Shown in pieces: positions 1-6,251 of a stretch of 21,163 nt of DNA; position 1 is the first letter of the stretch; every line of letters starts with the position of its first letter. The translations under genes were made by a program, and so were the position numbers. The notes under the pieces are model-generated. The model was given only the letters and a program-made list of their open reading frames with translations, had not been told where the DNA came from and made no database searches. The stretch is from DASUAO01 sp046484625. Its GTDB lineage: Bacteria; Actinomycetota; Acidimicrobiia; IMCC26256; PALSA-555. The stretch is taken from assembly GCA_046484625.1 (NCBI GenBank), contig JAWOIO010000207.1, positions 1 through 21,163 on the forward strand, read 5' to 3'.

Positions 1-183
1 CCGCCGATCGGGTGGCCGGTGTTCTTCGTGGTGTGCGTGTTCGTGATCGTGTGGGTCCAGTGGGTCGTCGGCGTCCAGAGCGCCGTGAACGAGCTCGCGG
101 TCGGCGGTGAGGGCTTCGAGGCGCCCGCCGAACGGGTCCCGACCGGGACGGAGACGGGCACGCCCGCGGGAGCGCAGGCATGA
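1..183 (+). CDS. C-terminal end of a membrane protein, probable ABC transporter permease (partial)
   Basis: Frame 1 is open from the window edge to TGA 181-183, giving 60 visible residues. The first roughly 26 are very hydrophobic, rich in Val, Phe and Trp, and look like a final membrane segment. A polar tail rich in Gly, Glu and Thr follows and ends in A-G-A-Q-A. The stop overlaps the ATG of the next gene (ATGA, 180-183), so the two are translationally coupled. The next two genes are LivG- and LivF-type ATPases, so a LivM- or LivH-type branched-chain amino acid permease is the natural reading. That identity comes from context only, because no permease signature lies inside the window. Confidence 0.6.
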   Translation, partial: PPIGWPVFFVVCVFVIVWVQWVVGVQSAVNELAVGGEGFEAPAERVPTGTETGTPAGAQA

Positions 184-980
184 CGGTCCACGACGCCGTC
201 GTCGAGACCAGCCTCCGCGGCCGCGTGGGGCTGCTCGAGGCCGCGGGCATCTCCAAGCGGTTCGCCGGGATCGTCGCGCTCGACTCCGTCAACCTCGACG
301 TCGCCCACGGAGAGATGGTGGGGCTCATCGGCCCCAACGGTGCGGGCAAGACGACGTTCTTCAACTGCCTGCTCGGCATGCTGCGGCCCGACGCAGGAAC
401 GGTCCACCTCGACGGCACCGACATCAGCGGGCTTCCCGACTACAAGCGGGCGCGCCTGGGCATCGGACGCACCTTTCAGCGGCTCGAGCTCTTCGCGGGA
501 ACGACTGTGCGCGATCACTTCCTGGTGACCGAGCGCCAACGAAACGGCAGCGGCAGCCTCTGGAAGGACCTGCTCAACCGGTCCGCTCCGTCGCCGGCCG
601 AGATCGAGCGCGTCGACCGGATGATCGACCTCCTCAATCTCCACCATGAGGCCGACGAGCCGGTCGAGTCGCTCAGCCTGGGTCGCGGGCGTCTCGTCGA
701 GCTGGGCCGGGCCCTCATGACGCAGCCGAAGCTCCTGCTCCTCGACGAGCCGTCGTCGGGCCTCGACGTCAAGGAGACCGCGGCCCTCGCCGAGCGGCTC
801 CGGAAGGTGCAGGAGGAGCACGAGTTCGCCGTGCTCTTGGTCGAGCACGACGTGGAGATGGTCCAGAGCCTCGTGACCCGGTTGTACGTCCTCGACTTCG
901 GGACGATGATCGCGGCCGGGCCTACCGCGGACGTGCTCGGCGACGCCGCCGTGCGCAAGGCCTATCTGGGGGACCTGTGA
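180..980 (+). CDS. LivG-type ABC transporter ATP-binding protein
   Basis: 266 aa, the usual length for LivG. It should power uptake of branched-chain amino acids or a related amide or carboxylate from the cytoplasmic face of the membrane. Visible motifs: Walker A GPNGAGKT (51-58), Q-loop FQ (99-100), Walker B LLLLDE (185-190) with a D-loop SGLD, and the switch His in VEHD (His223). The ABC signature is unusual: L-S-L-G-R-G-R (about 165-171) replaces LSGGQ or LSYGQ. Two ATPases side by side after a permease is the classical Liv order. The ATG at 180 overlaps the previous stop and the gene's own TGA overlaps the GTG of the next gene. Substrate is not determinable here, as no periplasmic binding protein is visible. 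Confidence 0.88.
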   Translation: MTVHDAVVETSLRGRVGLLEAAGISKRFAGIVALDSVNLDVAHGEMVGLIGPNGAGKTTFFNCLLGMLRPDAGTVHLDGTDISGLPDYKRARLGIGRTFQRLELFAGTTVRDHFLVTERQRNGSGSLWKDLLNRSAPSPAEIERVDRMIDLLNLHHEADEPVESLSLGRGRLVELGRALMTQPKLLLLDEPSSGLDVKETAALAERLRKVQEEHEFAVLLVEHDVEMVQSLVTRLYVLDFGTMIAAGPTADVLGDAAVRKAYLGDL

Positions 981-1726
981 CGTCGACGACGAGCCTGGAC
1001 GCGCCGCTCCTCGAGGTCCGCGACGTCGAGGCCAGCTACGGGCCGTTCCGCTCGCTCTTCGGGGTGTCGTTCTCGATCCGGGAGGGTTCGGTCATGGCGC
1101 TCCTGGGCTCGAACGGCTCGGGCAAGACCTCGGTCGTACGCGTCTGCTGTGGCCTCTTGGTCCCCGACACCGGGAAGCTGCTCTACCGCGGTGAGGACGT
1201 CACCGGCCGGCGGGCCTTCCGTCTGGCCCGGCTCGGGATCGTCCACGCACCTGAGGGTCGGTCGGTCTTCGGCTCGCTCACGGTGGAGGAGAACCTGGCA
1301 CTGACGTTCCGCCAGGTCTTCGGCCGGCGGGGGAGCCGTCCCGCGCTCGCCACCGCCTACGAGCTGTTCCCGCGCCTCGGAGAGCGCCGGCGTCAGATCG
1401 CCGGCACCCTGTCGGGCGGGGAGCAGCGGATGGTGTCGCTGGCTCGCGTGCTGGTGCACGCTCCGAAGCTGCTCATCACCGACGAGCTGTCACTCGGGCT
1501 CGCGCCGGTCATCATCGACGAGGTCTACGAGACGCTCGCGACGATCCGGGAGGCCGGCACGTCCCTGTTGATCGTCGAACAGCACGTCCGCCAGGCGCTC
1601 ACGCTCGCCGACGACGTGGTGGTCATGTCCAAGGGCAAGGTCGCGCTCGCCGGGAGCACCGCCGAGCTCGGCGACCTGAGCGACCGGATCCTCCCGGCTG
1701 TCCACGGCGAGGTGGTCGCCGACTGA
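977..1726 (+). CDS. LivF-type ABC transporter ATP-binding protein
   Basis: 249 aa with a GTG start at 977 overlapping the LivG-type stop by 4 nt (GTGA). Motifs: Walker A GSNGSGKT (44-51), signature LSGGE (145-149), Walker B LLITDE (165-170) followed by L-S-L-G-L-A-P, and switch His203 in VEQH. The S-L-G-L-A-P stretch after Walker B and the E-Q-H motif are hallmarks of the LivF family. The usual DEP is DEL here. It is the second ATPase of the heterodimeric motor and closes the operon: the gene is followed by a strong hairpin and a gene on the opposite strand. A Urt-type (urea) or amide transporter would look the same at this level. Confidence 0.88.
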   Translation: MTSTTSLDAPLLEVRDVEASYGPFRSLFGVSFSIREGSVMALLGSNGSGKTSVVRVCCGLLVPDTGKLLYRGEDVTGRRAFRLARLGIVHAPEGRSVFGSLTVEENLALTFRQVFGRRGSRPALATAYELFPRLGERRRQIAGTLSGGEQRMVSLARVLVHAPKLLITDELSLGLAPVIIDEVYETLATIREAGTSLLIVEQHVRQALTLADDVVVMSKGKVALAGSTAELGDLSDRILPAVHGEVVAD

Positions 1727-1734
1727 TTCGAGTC

Positions 1735-1780
1735 GTGACGCGCAAGCGGGGCCGCCCCCGGAGGGACGGCCCCGCGTCAC
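1735..1780. terminator. Bidirectional hairpin terminator between convergent genes
   Basis: Perfect 9-bp inverted repeat GCGGGGCCG (1746-1754) and CGGCCCCGC (1767-1775) with a 12-nt loop. Outside it GTGAC (1735-1739) can pair with GTCAC (1776-1780) across a 6-nt bulge. It lies just after the LivF-type stop and just before the stop of the minus-strand gene ending at 1797. There is no U-run, as is usual in high-GC actinobacteria, so termination activity is inferred from placement and stem strength. Confidence 0.6.
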
Positions 1781-1796
1781 GCAAGCTCAGAACGGA

Positions 1797-2348
1797 TCAG
1801 ATCAGCTCCTCGAGGACGATCGTCGCGCAGGGCTCCGTCTCGAGGGTCGTCGGGTCACCGAGTGCCTGCGTGTTGCACAGGGTCAGTCCGGACACCTTCC
1901 ATGTCTTGCCCTCGAGGACCGCGCCACCCGGAGGGGCGAGCCCCTCGAGGCGTCCGCCGCTGATGACGAGCGTGAAGATCACCTCGGCACTCGTCTTGCT
2001 CTTGCAGGTGACCTTGTCGATGTCGACGTTGGTCGTCGCCGCCGCTTCCGCGTTCGCCGCCGAGCTCGCCACGAACTGGTCGAGGAACTCCTGGCTGAAC
2101 TTCTTCCCGCTCAGGTACTGGATGTATGGAGCCTTGTCCTCGAGGGCGTCGGGATAGGTCGCGCCGTCGAGGAAGCGTGCGTACGCGTCCTCGATCGCCG
2201 TGATGGCCTTCTTCTTGGTCTTGCCGGCGCACAGCGGCTTCTTCGACTTCTGCTCGGCGGTCGACGCTCCGGCCGACCCCGCGACCCCGACTGCAAGCGA
2301 CGCTGCAGTCAGGACGGCGATGATCAGCGCGCCTGCTCGGTTTCGCAT
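1797..2348 (-). CDS. Secreted small protein, MTB12-like
   Basis: 183 aa. The N-terminus M-R-N-R followed by a hydrophobic stretch and A-G-S-A-G-A-S-T-A looks like a Sec signal peptide cleaved near residue 28-31. The mature part begins with a Lys/Cys segment (Cys40), then a helix with A-Y-A-R-F-L-D-G (about 56-62) and a sheet-rich second half. Cysteines 40, 115, 158 and 174 could form two disulfides outside the cell. The F-L-D-G helix and small alpha+beta layout recall the NTF2-like domain of mycobacterial low-molecular-weight antigen MTB12, but this is a weak family call. The start is well supported by a G-rich ribosome site (AAAGGGGGGACC) directly upstream of the ATG. Function unknown; probably transcribed alone. 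Confidence 0.8.
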   Translation of the reverse strand: MRNRAGALIIAVLTAASLAVGVAGSAGASTAEQKSKKPLCAGKTKKKAITAIEDAYARFLDGATYPDALEDKAPYIQYLSGKKFSQEFLDQFVASSAANAEAAATTNVDIDKVTCKSKTSAEVIFTLVISGGRLEGLAPPGGAVLEGKTWKVSGLTLCNTQALGDPTTLETEPCATIVLEELI

Positions 2349-2420
2349 TGGTCCCCCCTTTGGTGTCCATTATGTGACGATGGTGTCAGGAATATAACCC
2401 TGCCCCGGCGGCGGTGGCAG

Positions 2421-3083
2421 TCACCGAACGTCGTCACCTGACGATCCGTCAGGTCGACCGGCGAGCGCTGCGTGCACGACCGCCGCCATGACGTCCCGTG
2501 TGGCCCCGGCGTCGGCCTTCAGCTGGTGGGACTCCACGTAATAGCTGGTGCGCTCGATCATCGAGACGAGCGCAAACGCGGTGAGTCCGGCGTCGAGGTC
2601 GGGGGCGGCTTCGCGCACGCGCGCCGCCATCTGGCGTGAGAACTCGGTCACGAGGTCGTCGCCGATGCGACCGAGATCTGTGTCGCCGATCTCGGCCTCG
2701 GTCCACGTCCTGATGAACGCGCTGTGGCGCCCGTACAGCTCGCCGAAGCGGTCGAGCCAGTCCCGCATCGCCACCGTGGTCGCGGTGCCCTCGGGTACGA
2801 GCGACGGGAGCTCGCGGGCGAGGTCGGCCATCTCCGCCGCGACGTCGAGCGCGAGCGCGCGAAACAGGTCCTCCTTGGACGAGAAGTAGAGGTAGAAGGT
2901 CCCGTGCGAGGTCTTGGCCGCCTTCACGATGTCATCGACCCGAGCGGCGTGGTAGCCACGGGCGGCGAACACGACCACCCCGGCGTCGAGGAGCGCCGCC
3001 AGCGTTCGCTTGCCGCGCGCTCGCAGCTCCCGACCCTGGGCAGGTGTACCACCCGGGTCGCGCACCGTCGGCGGGGTTGCCAT
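2421..3083 (-). CDS. TetR/AcrR-family transcriptional regulator
   Basis: 220 aa. The N-terminal DNA-binding domain is typical of TetR: T-L-A-A-L-L-D-A-G-V, F-A-A-R-G-Y, then the helix-turn-helix and D-I-V-K-A-A-K-T-S-H-G-T-F-Y-L-Y-F-S-S-K-E-D-L-F (about 51-74, split by conserved Gly and Tyr). The C-terminal helical half is the variable ligand pocket. I chose ATG 3083 rather than the in-frame ATG 3152. The longer form would overlap the divergent MaoC gene and add a Ser/Arg-rich tail, while a TANNNT box (TAGCCT) sits exactly 7 nt before ATG 3083. The regulator is divergent from a MaoC-SDR-isomerase unit, so local control of that unit, often by an acyl-CoA in this family, is a reasonable inference. 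Confidence 0.88.
   Translation of the reverse strand: MATPPTVRDPGGTPAQGRELRARGKRTLAALLDAGVVVFAARGYHAARVDDIVKAAKTSHGTFYLYFSSKEDLFRALALDVAAEMADLARELPSLVPEGTATTVAMRDWLDRFGELYGRHSAFIRTWTEAEIGDTDLGRIGDDLVTEFSRQMAARVREAAPDLDAGLTAFALVSMIERTSYYVESHQLKADAGATRDVMAAVVHAALAGRPDGSSGDDVR
2436..2454. repeat. Perfect palindrome at the 3' end of the TetR gene
   Basis: ACCTGACG (2436-2443), ATC, CGTCAGGT (2447-2454): a perfect 8-bp inverted repeat with a 3-nt centre. It lies within the last codons of the TetR gene, 72 bp or more from any start codon. Its half site ACCTGAC is the same heptamer that forms the array at 10250-10297. It could be an operator, the base of a terminator hairpin for the TetR mRNA, or coincidence. 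Confidence 0.4.
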
Positions 3084-3150
3084 CGGCAGGAGGCTACGAG
3101 AGGCTGACGCTGATGTCACCTTTGCGCGGCTCGCGCTACGCTCCCTCGCC
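3084..3150. promoter_or_regulatory. Divergent promoter region, TetR (-) and MaoC (+)
   Basis: 67-bp gap between divergent start codons. On the minus strand TAGCCT (3096-3091) lies 7 nt before the TetR ATG. On the plus strand TACGCT (3137-3142) lies 8 nt before the MaoC ATG. Both fit a TANNNT -10 box placed so that transcription starts at the start codon (leaderless mRNA). Neither ATG has a clear ribosome-binding site. A perfect palindrome GCGCG-GCT-CGCGC (3124-3136) abuts the plus-strand -10 box, and TGAC-N6-GTCA (3105-3118) lies mid-gap. Either could be the TetR operator. Confidence 0.5.
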
Positions 3151-3570
3151 ATGACTCCACCCAGCTACGACTCCCTCGAGGTCGGCGCCGAGGCGCCCCC
3201 GCTCGTCGTCGAGAACCTCACCCGTACCAACTTCGTCCGGTACGCCGGCGCGTCGGGCGACTTCAACCCGATGCACCACGACGACACCATCGCCACCCAG
3301 GTGGGGAACCCTTCGGTGTTCGGCCACGGCATGCTCACCGCGGGGCTCATGGCGCGGGTCGTGAAGGACTGGTTCGGACCCGAGGCGATGCGTCGCTTCC
3401 AGGTGCGATTCGCCAAGCAGGTCTGGCCTGGCGACACGATCACCTTCGCGGCCAAGGTGACGGCCAAGCGCGAGGACGACGGCGCCAAGCTCGCCGACCT
3501 CGAGTGCACGGCCACGAACCAGGACGGGGTCGAGGTGCTCACCGGCACCGCGACCGCCGTCTGCGGCTGA
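3151..3570 (+). CDS. MaoC-like hotdog-fold hydratase/dehydratase
   Basis: 139 aa, the size of a single-hotdog R-specific enoyl-CoA hydratase or an HTD2-type dehydratase subunit. The hydratase-2 motif is clear: Y-A-G-A-S-G-D-F-N-P-M-H-H-D (31-44), with Asp37 and His42 at the spacing of the catalytic Asp/His pair of PhaJ-type hydratases, followed by F-G-H-G-M-L-T-A-G (58-66). It would add water across the trans-2 double bond of an acyl-CoA or thioester. The next gene, 7 nt downstream, is an SDR that could oxidise the resulting (R)-3-hydroxyacyl-CoA, so the pair resembles a split peroxisomal-type multifunctional enzyme (hydratase 2 plus dehydrogenase). Chosen start ATG 3151, preceded by a TANNNT box. 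Confidence 0.88.
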   Translation: MTPPSYDSLEVGAEAPPLVVENLTRTNFVRYAGASGDFNPMHHDDTIATQVGNPSVFGHGMLTAGLMARVVKDWFGPEAMRRFQVRFAKQVWPGDTITFAAKVTAKREDDGAKLADLECTATNQDGVEVLTGTATAVCG

Positions 3571-3577
3571 ACGCCCT

Positions 3578-4483
3578 GTGGGGCTCCTCGACGGGCGCGT
3601 CGCGGTCGTCACCGGCTCGGGTCGCGGCATCGGCCGCGAGTTCGCGCTGTGCCTGGCCCGCGAGGGCGCCAAGGTCGTCGTGAACGACGTCGGCGTGAGC
3701 CTCGACGGTCGGGGGACCGAGGAGGACCCGGCCGTCCAGGTGTGCAAGGAGATCGAAGGGCTCGGTGGCCAGGCGGTCCCGAGCTACGGGTCGGTCACCG
3801 ACTTCGCCGCCGCCGAGGGGATCGTGCAGACGGCCGTCGACGCGTTCGGCACGATCGACATCCTGGTGAACAACGCCGGGATCGTGCGGGACCGCACGCT
3901 GGTGAAGATGACCGAGCAGGACTTCGACGACGTCGTTGCCGTCCACATGAAGGGTGCCTTCAACTGCGCGCGCCACGCCGCGCCGATCATGAAGGAGCGC
4001 GGCTACGGGCGGATCGTCAACATCACGTCGTCGGCCGGCCTCCGGGGCAACTTCGGCCAGACCAACTACGGCGGCGCCAAGGCCGCGCTCATGGGCATGA
4101 CCTTCATCTGGGCCCTCGAGCTCGGGAAGTCGGGGATCACCGTCAACGCGGTCGCCCCGTCGGGTGCGACCCGCATGACCGCGGCACTGTTCGAGCGGAC
4201 CGGGAGTGAGCCGCCGCCCGAGCAGGACCCGTCGCTCAACGCGCCGCTCGTCGCCTTCCTCGCGTCGGAGCGTGCCGCGCACGTCAACGGCCAGATCCTC
4301 GGGCGCAGCGACTACTCGTACACGCTGTTCCAGCACCCGAAGCAGATCGCGTGGATGTGGCGTGAGGGCGGCTGGACCCCAGAGCTCGTCGCGGAGCACT
4401 TCGATGCCACCCTCGGCCAGCAGCTGCAGACCGTCGGCATGGTCATGCCGGGGGGCATGGAGCGCACGACCGACAAGAAGTAG
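3578..4483 (+). CDS. Short-chain dehydrogenase, MFE-2-like 3-hydroxyacyl-CoA dehydrogenase
   Basis: 301 aa, GTG start 7 nt after the hydratase stop. Cofactor motif T-G-S-G-R-G-I-G (12-19), N-N-A-G (98-101), and catalytic Ser about 151-152, Tyr164 and Lys168 in N-Y-G-G-A-K. The segment R-G-N-F-G-Q-T-N-Y (about 156-164), the D-R-T-L-V-K-M after the NNAG, and the long C-terminal tail (about 240-301) match the dehydrogenase half of peroxisomal multifunctional enzyme type 2 (HSD17B4-like) better than FabG. NAD use is likely because an acidic residue (Asp37) follows the second beta strand. Predicted reaction: oxidation of (R)-3-hydroxyacyl-CoA to 3-oxoacyl-CoA in beta-oxidation of fatty, sterol or branched acyl chains. 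The exact substrate is unknown. Confidence 0.85.
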   Translation: MGLLDGRVAVVTGSGRGIGREFALCLAREGAKVVVNDVGVSLDGRGTEEDPAVQVCKEIEGLGGQAVPSYGSVTDFAAAEGIVQTAVDAFGTIDILVNNAGIVRDRTLVKMTEQDFDDVVAVHMKGAFNCARHAAPIMKERGYGRIVNITSSAGLRGNFGQTNYGGAKAALMGMTFIWALELGKSGITVNAVAPSGATRMTAALFERTGSEPPPEQDPSLNAPLVAFLASERAAHVNGQILGRSDYSYTLFQHPKQIAWMWREGGWTPELVAEHFDATLGQQLQTVGMVMPGGMERTTDKK

Positions 4484-4494
4484 CGGGCCGACCC

Positions 4495-5133
4495 GTGGGT
4501 CGGTACCGCCTCGGCGTGGTCGACGTCGTGTTCTGGTCGGAGCCGGTCGATCGGCGCGCCGAGCACGCCGCCGAGCTGGGGTTCGAGCACATCGACGTCA
4601 TGGTCGACGTCGATCCCGCCACGCTCCCGATCCCGGTCGGATGCCCGACGTCGTACCCGAAACCGATCCCGGGGTGGTGCTCCACACCCGCCCCTGCAAA
4701 CGCGGCCGGTCCCGACATGTGGGACCGCGCGGTCCGCTGGTGGCAGCGATCGCCCGGCGCGCTCCTCGAACCGTGGGCCGGCGCGGTCGTCCACTCCCTG
4801 GAGACGGCGAGAGCGATGATGGCCGAGGTCCCGGGGTTGCGGTTGCTCGTCGACACCGGCCATGTCGCCGACTGGGGCGGCGACCCGCTCGAGCTGCTCG
4901 AGTACGCAGGGCACGTGCAGCTGCGCCAGGGCGCTCCCGGCTCGACGCAGGTGCACGTCGACGACGCACGCGGGGTCGTCGACTTCGCGGCCGTGCTCAG
5001 CCGGCTCGACGAGCTCGGCTACCAGGGCTGCCTCTCGGTCGAGTACTTCGACCTTCCCGAGCAGGGTTGGGGCCTCGACGACCCGGTCGCGTGGGCGGTC
5101 GACCTTCAGCGAGAGGTCCGCGCCCTCCTCTGA
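4495..5133 (+). CDS. Sugar phosphate isomerase/epimerase-like TIM barrel protein
   Basis: 212 aa, GTG start 11 nt after the SDR stop. The C-terminal half shows the xylose-isomerase-like (AP endonuclease 2) barrel pattern: L-L-V-D-T-G-H-V-A-D-W-G-G-D-P (about 116-130), H-V-Q-L-R-Q-G (about 139-145), then L-G-Y-Q-G-C-L-S-V-E-Y-F (about 175-186). Asp/His and the last Glu are where the family binds a divalent metal. It is short compared with the usual 250-290 aa; the N-terminal barrel strands look compressed, so this may be a reduced or partly decayed member. It is the last gene of the plus-strand unit that starts with MaoC. A degenerate second copy of its last 21 codons lies at 6173-6235. Confidence 0.72.
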   Translation: MGRYRLGVVDVVFWSEPVDRRAEHAAELGFEHIDVMVDVDPATLPIPVGCPTSYPKPIPGWCSTPAPANAAGPDMWDRAVRWWQRSPGALLEPWAGAVVHSLETARAMMAEVPGLRLLVDTGHVADWGGDPLELLEYAGHVQLRQGAPGSTQVHVDDARGVVDFAAVLSRLDELGYQGCLSVEYFDLPEQGWGLDDPVAWAVDLQREVRALL

Positions 5134-5203
5134 CGATCGTTCTGCTTCGTCTCGCGGAGCGCCTCACCCGAGGACGACGTGAGCCCACCTCCGAGGGATA
5201 CTG

Positions 5204-6136
5204 ATGGCCGTGGCGCGCGACCGAGAGCAGAGGTTCCCGTCTCGAAGCCGAGGCGGGATGACGCTCGCCGTCGGCCTCCTCGTCGTCGGGCTGGCGGTAG
5301 GTGGCTGCTCGTCGGAGGAGCGTGCCGATTCCTCTGCCACGACGATTCCCAGTGGCGCTCCGGCCAAGGTGACGACAACGACGGCCGTCGGTCGGCCCGC
5401 GCGCGTCCTCGTGGTCGGGGACTCGCTCGCGTTCCTCGTGGCGCTGTCGCTCGCTGAGATCTCGGTGGAGCACGGCATGGAGGTCCGCACCGCGGCCCTG
5501 ATGGGATGCGGGCTCCTCCGCGGCCCACAGATCCGCTACGGGGTGTCGACCGTCACCGAATCGCGGTGCGATCGATGGCCGGAGCGCTTTCAGCGGGCTC
5601 TCGATGAGTTCCAACCTGATCGCGTGGTCGTGATCAACGGGTTCTGGGACGCGTACGATGTGATCGTCGACGGCTCGCTCGTCGAGTTCGGCACACCCGC
5701 CTGGGACGAGTACGCACGAGCGGAGTTCGGGGCCGCGATGGACCTGCTGTCGTCGGGTCCGCTCGTGCTCTGGCTCGGCAGCCCCTACTTCCAGAACCAG
5801 GCGTCCGAGTCACCCGAAGCCCGGTACTTCCGTACGCACGGTGAGTACCGGTCGGCCTACGACGAGGCCAGGGTCGACCATCTCGACGACCTCTTCAGGG
5901 GGCTCGCGGTCGAGCGGAGCGGCACCGGTCGTGTGGCCTTCATCGACATCCGTGGTCTCGTCTGCCCGAGCGGCACGTTCGAGCCCACGGTCGAAGGCGT
6001 GCAGATCCGTGACGACGGGGTGCACTTCACGCCCGATGGCGCGGTGAAGGTCGCGCGGTGGGTCACCGCGCTCGTGGCGGGATCGATGGCCGGCCCGCTC
6101 GGGACCCCGCCGGGAGTGGCATGCCCGGCTCCATGA
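5204..6136 (+). CDS. SGNH/GDSL-like hydrolase or acyltransferase domain lipoprotein
   Basis: 310 aa. A basic N-terminus and a hydrophobic stretch lead to a lipobox V-G-G-C with Cys35, so the protein is probably a lipid-anchored exported protein. A Thr/Ser-rich linker (about 41-62) precedes the SGNH domain. Block I is V-V-G-D-S-L-A with nucleophile Ser74, block III is represented by I-N-G-F-W-D (about 144-149), and block V D-x-x-H is Asp271-His274 in D-D-G-V-H-F-T-P-D-G. This variant resembles the extracellular SGNH domains that accompany cell-wall or polysaccharide O-acyl transfer. ATG 5204 has a GAGGGA ribosome site 6-11 nt upstream; an internal ATG (residue 19) is the alternative. Upstream gap 5134-5203 shows nothing else clear. 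Functionally it is unrelated to the catabolic genes around it. Confidence 0.83.
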   Translation: MAVARDREQRFPSRSRGGMTLAVGLLVVGLAVGGCSSEERADSSATTIPSGAPAKVTTTTAVGRPARVLVVGDSLAFLVALSLAEISVEHGMEVRTAALMGCGLLRGPQIRYGVSTVTESRCDRWPERFQRALDEFQPDRVVVINGFWDAYDVIVDGSLVEFGTPAWDEYARAEFGAAMDLLSSGPLVLWLGSPYFQNQASESPEARYFRTHGEYRSAYDEARVDHLDDLFRGLAVERSGTGRVAFIDIRGLVCPSGTFEPTVEGVQIRDDGVHFTPDGAVKVARWVTALVAGSMAGPLGTPPGVACPAP

Positions 6137-6172
6137 GGCGTGTCGGGGATGGCGACCGTGACGCGGCGTCCG

Positions 6173-6235
6173 GGACTGGACGCCCCGGTCGTGTGGGCGG
6201 TCGACCTCCGCGAGCACCTGCTCCCGCTCATCTGA
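6173..6235 (+). pseudogene. Degenerate copy of the isomerase gene 3' end
   Basis: These 63 nt read G-L-D-A-P-V-V-W-A-V-D-L-R-E-H-L-L-P-L-I-stop. They align without gaps to the last 21 codons of the isomerase gene at 5071-5133 (G-L-D-D-P-V-A-W-A-V-D-L-Q-R-E-V-R-A-L-L-stop). I count 10 of the first 12 residues identical and 45 of 63 nt, including 22 of 23 nt over the CCGGTC...TCGACCT stretch. The stop codon is kept. No homology to the rest of the isomerase is visible upstream, so this is a 3' remnant. An upstream ATG (6149) would make a 28-aa peptide, but I do not regard it as a gene. Confidence 0.5.
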
Positions 6236-6251
6236 CCCGGCGCCCGGTCAG
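6232..6251. terminator. Palindrome spanning two convergent stops
   Basis: CTGACC (6232-6237) pairs with GGTCAG (6246-6251); the core C-GG-CG-CC-C pairs further apart from one mismatch. The palindrome contains both the stop of the plus-strand isomerase remnant and the stop of the minus-strand acyl-CoA synthetase. Placement suggests a weak bidirectional terminator; the loop is very tight and there is no U-run. Confidence 0.3.

Noticed and set aside
3084..3152. Longer TetR start at ATG 3152
   Set aside because: It would overlap the MaoC start and add a Ser/Arg-rich, non-conserved tail; a -10 box sits at the right distance from ATG 3083 instead.
6149..6235. A 28-aa gene starting at ATG 6149
   Set aside because: No ribosome site and no known small-protein features; its only similarity is to the isomerase C-terminus, which is better explained as a remnant.
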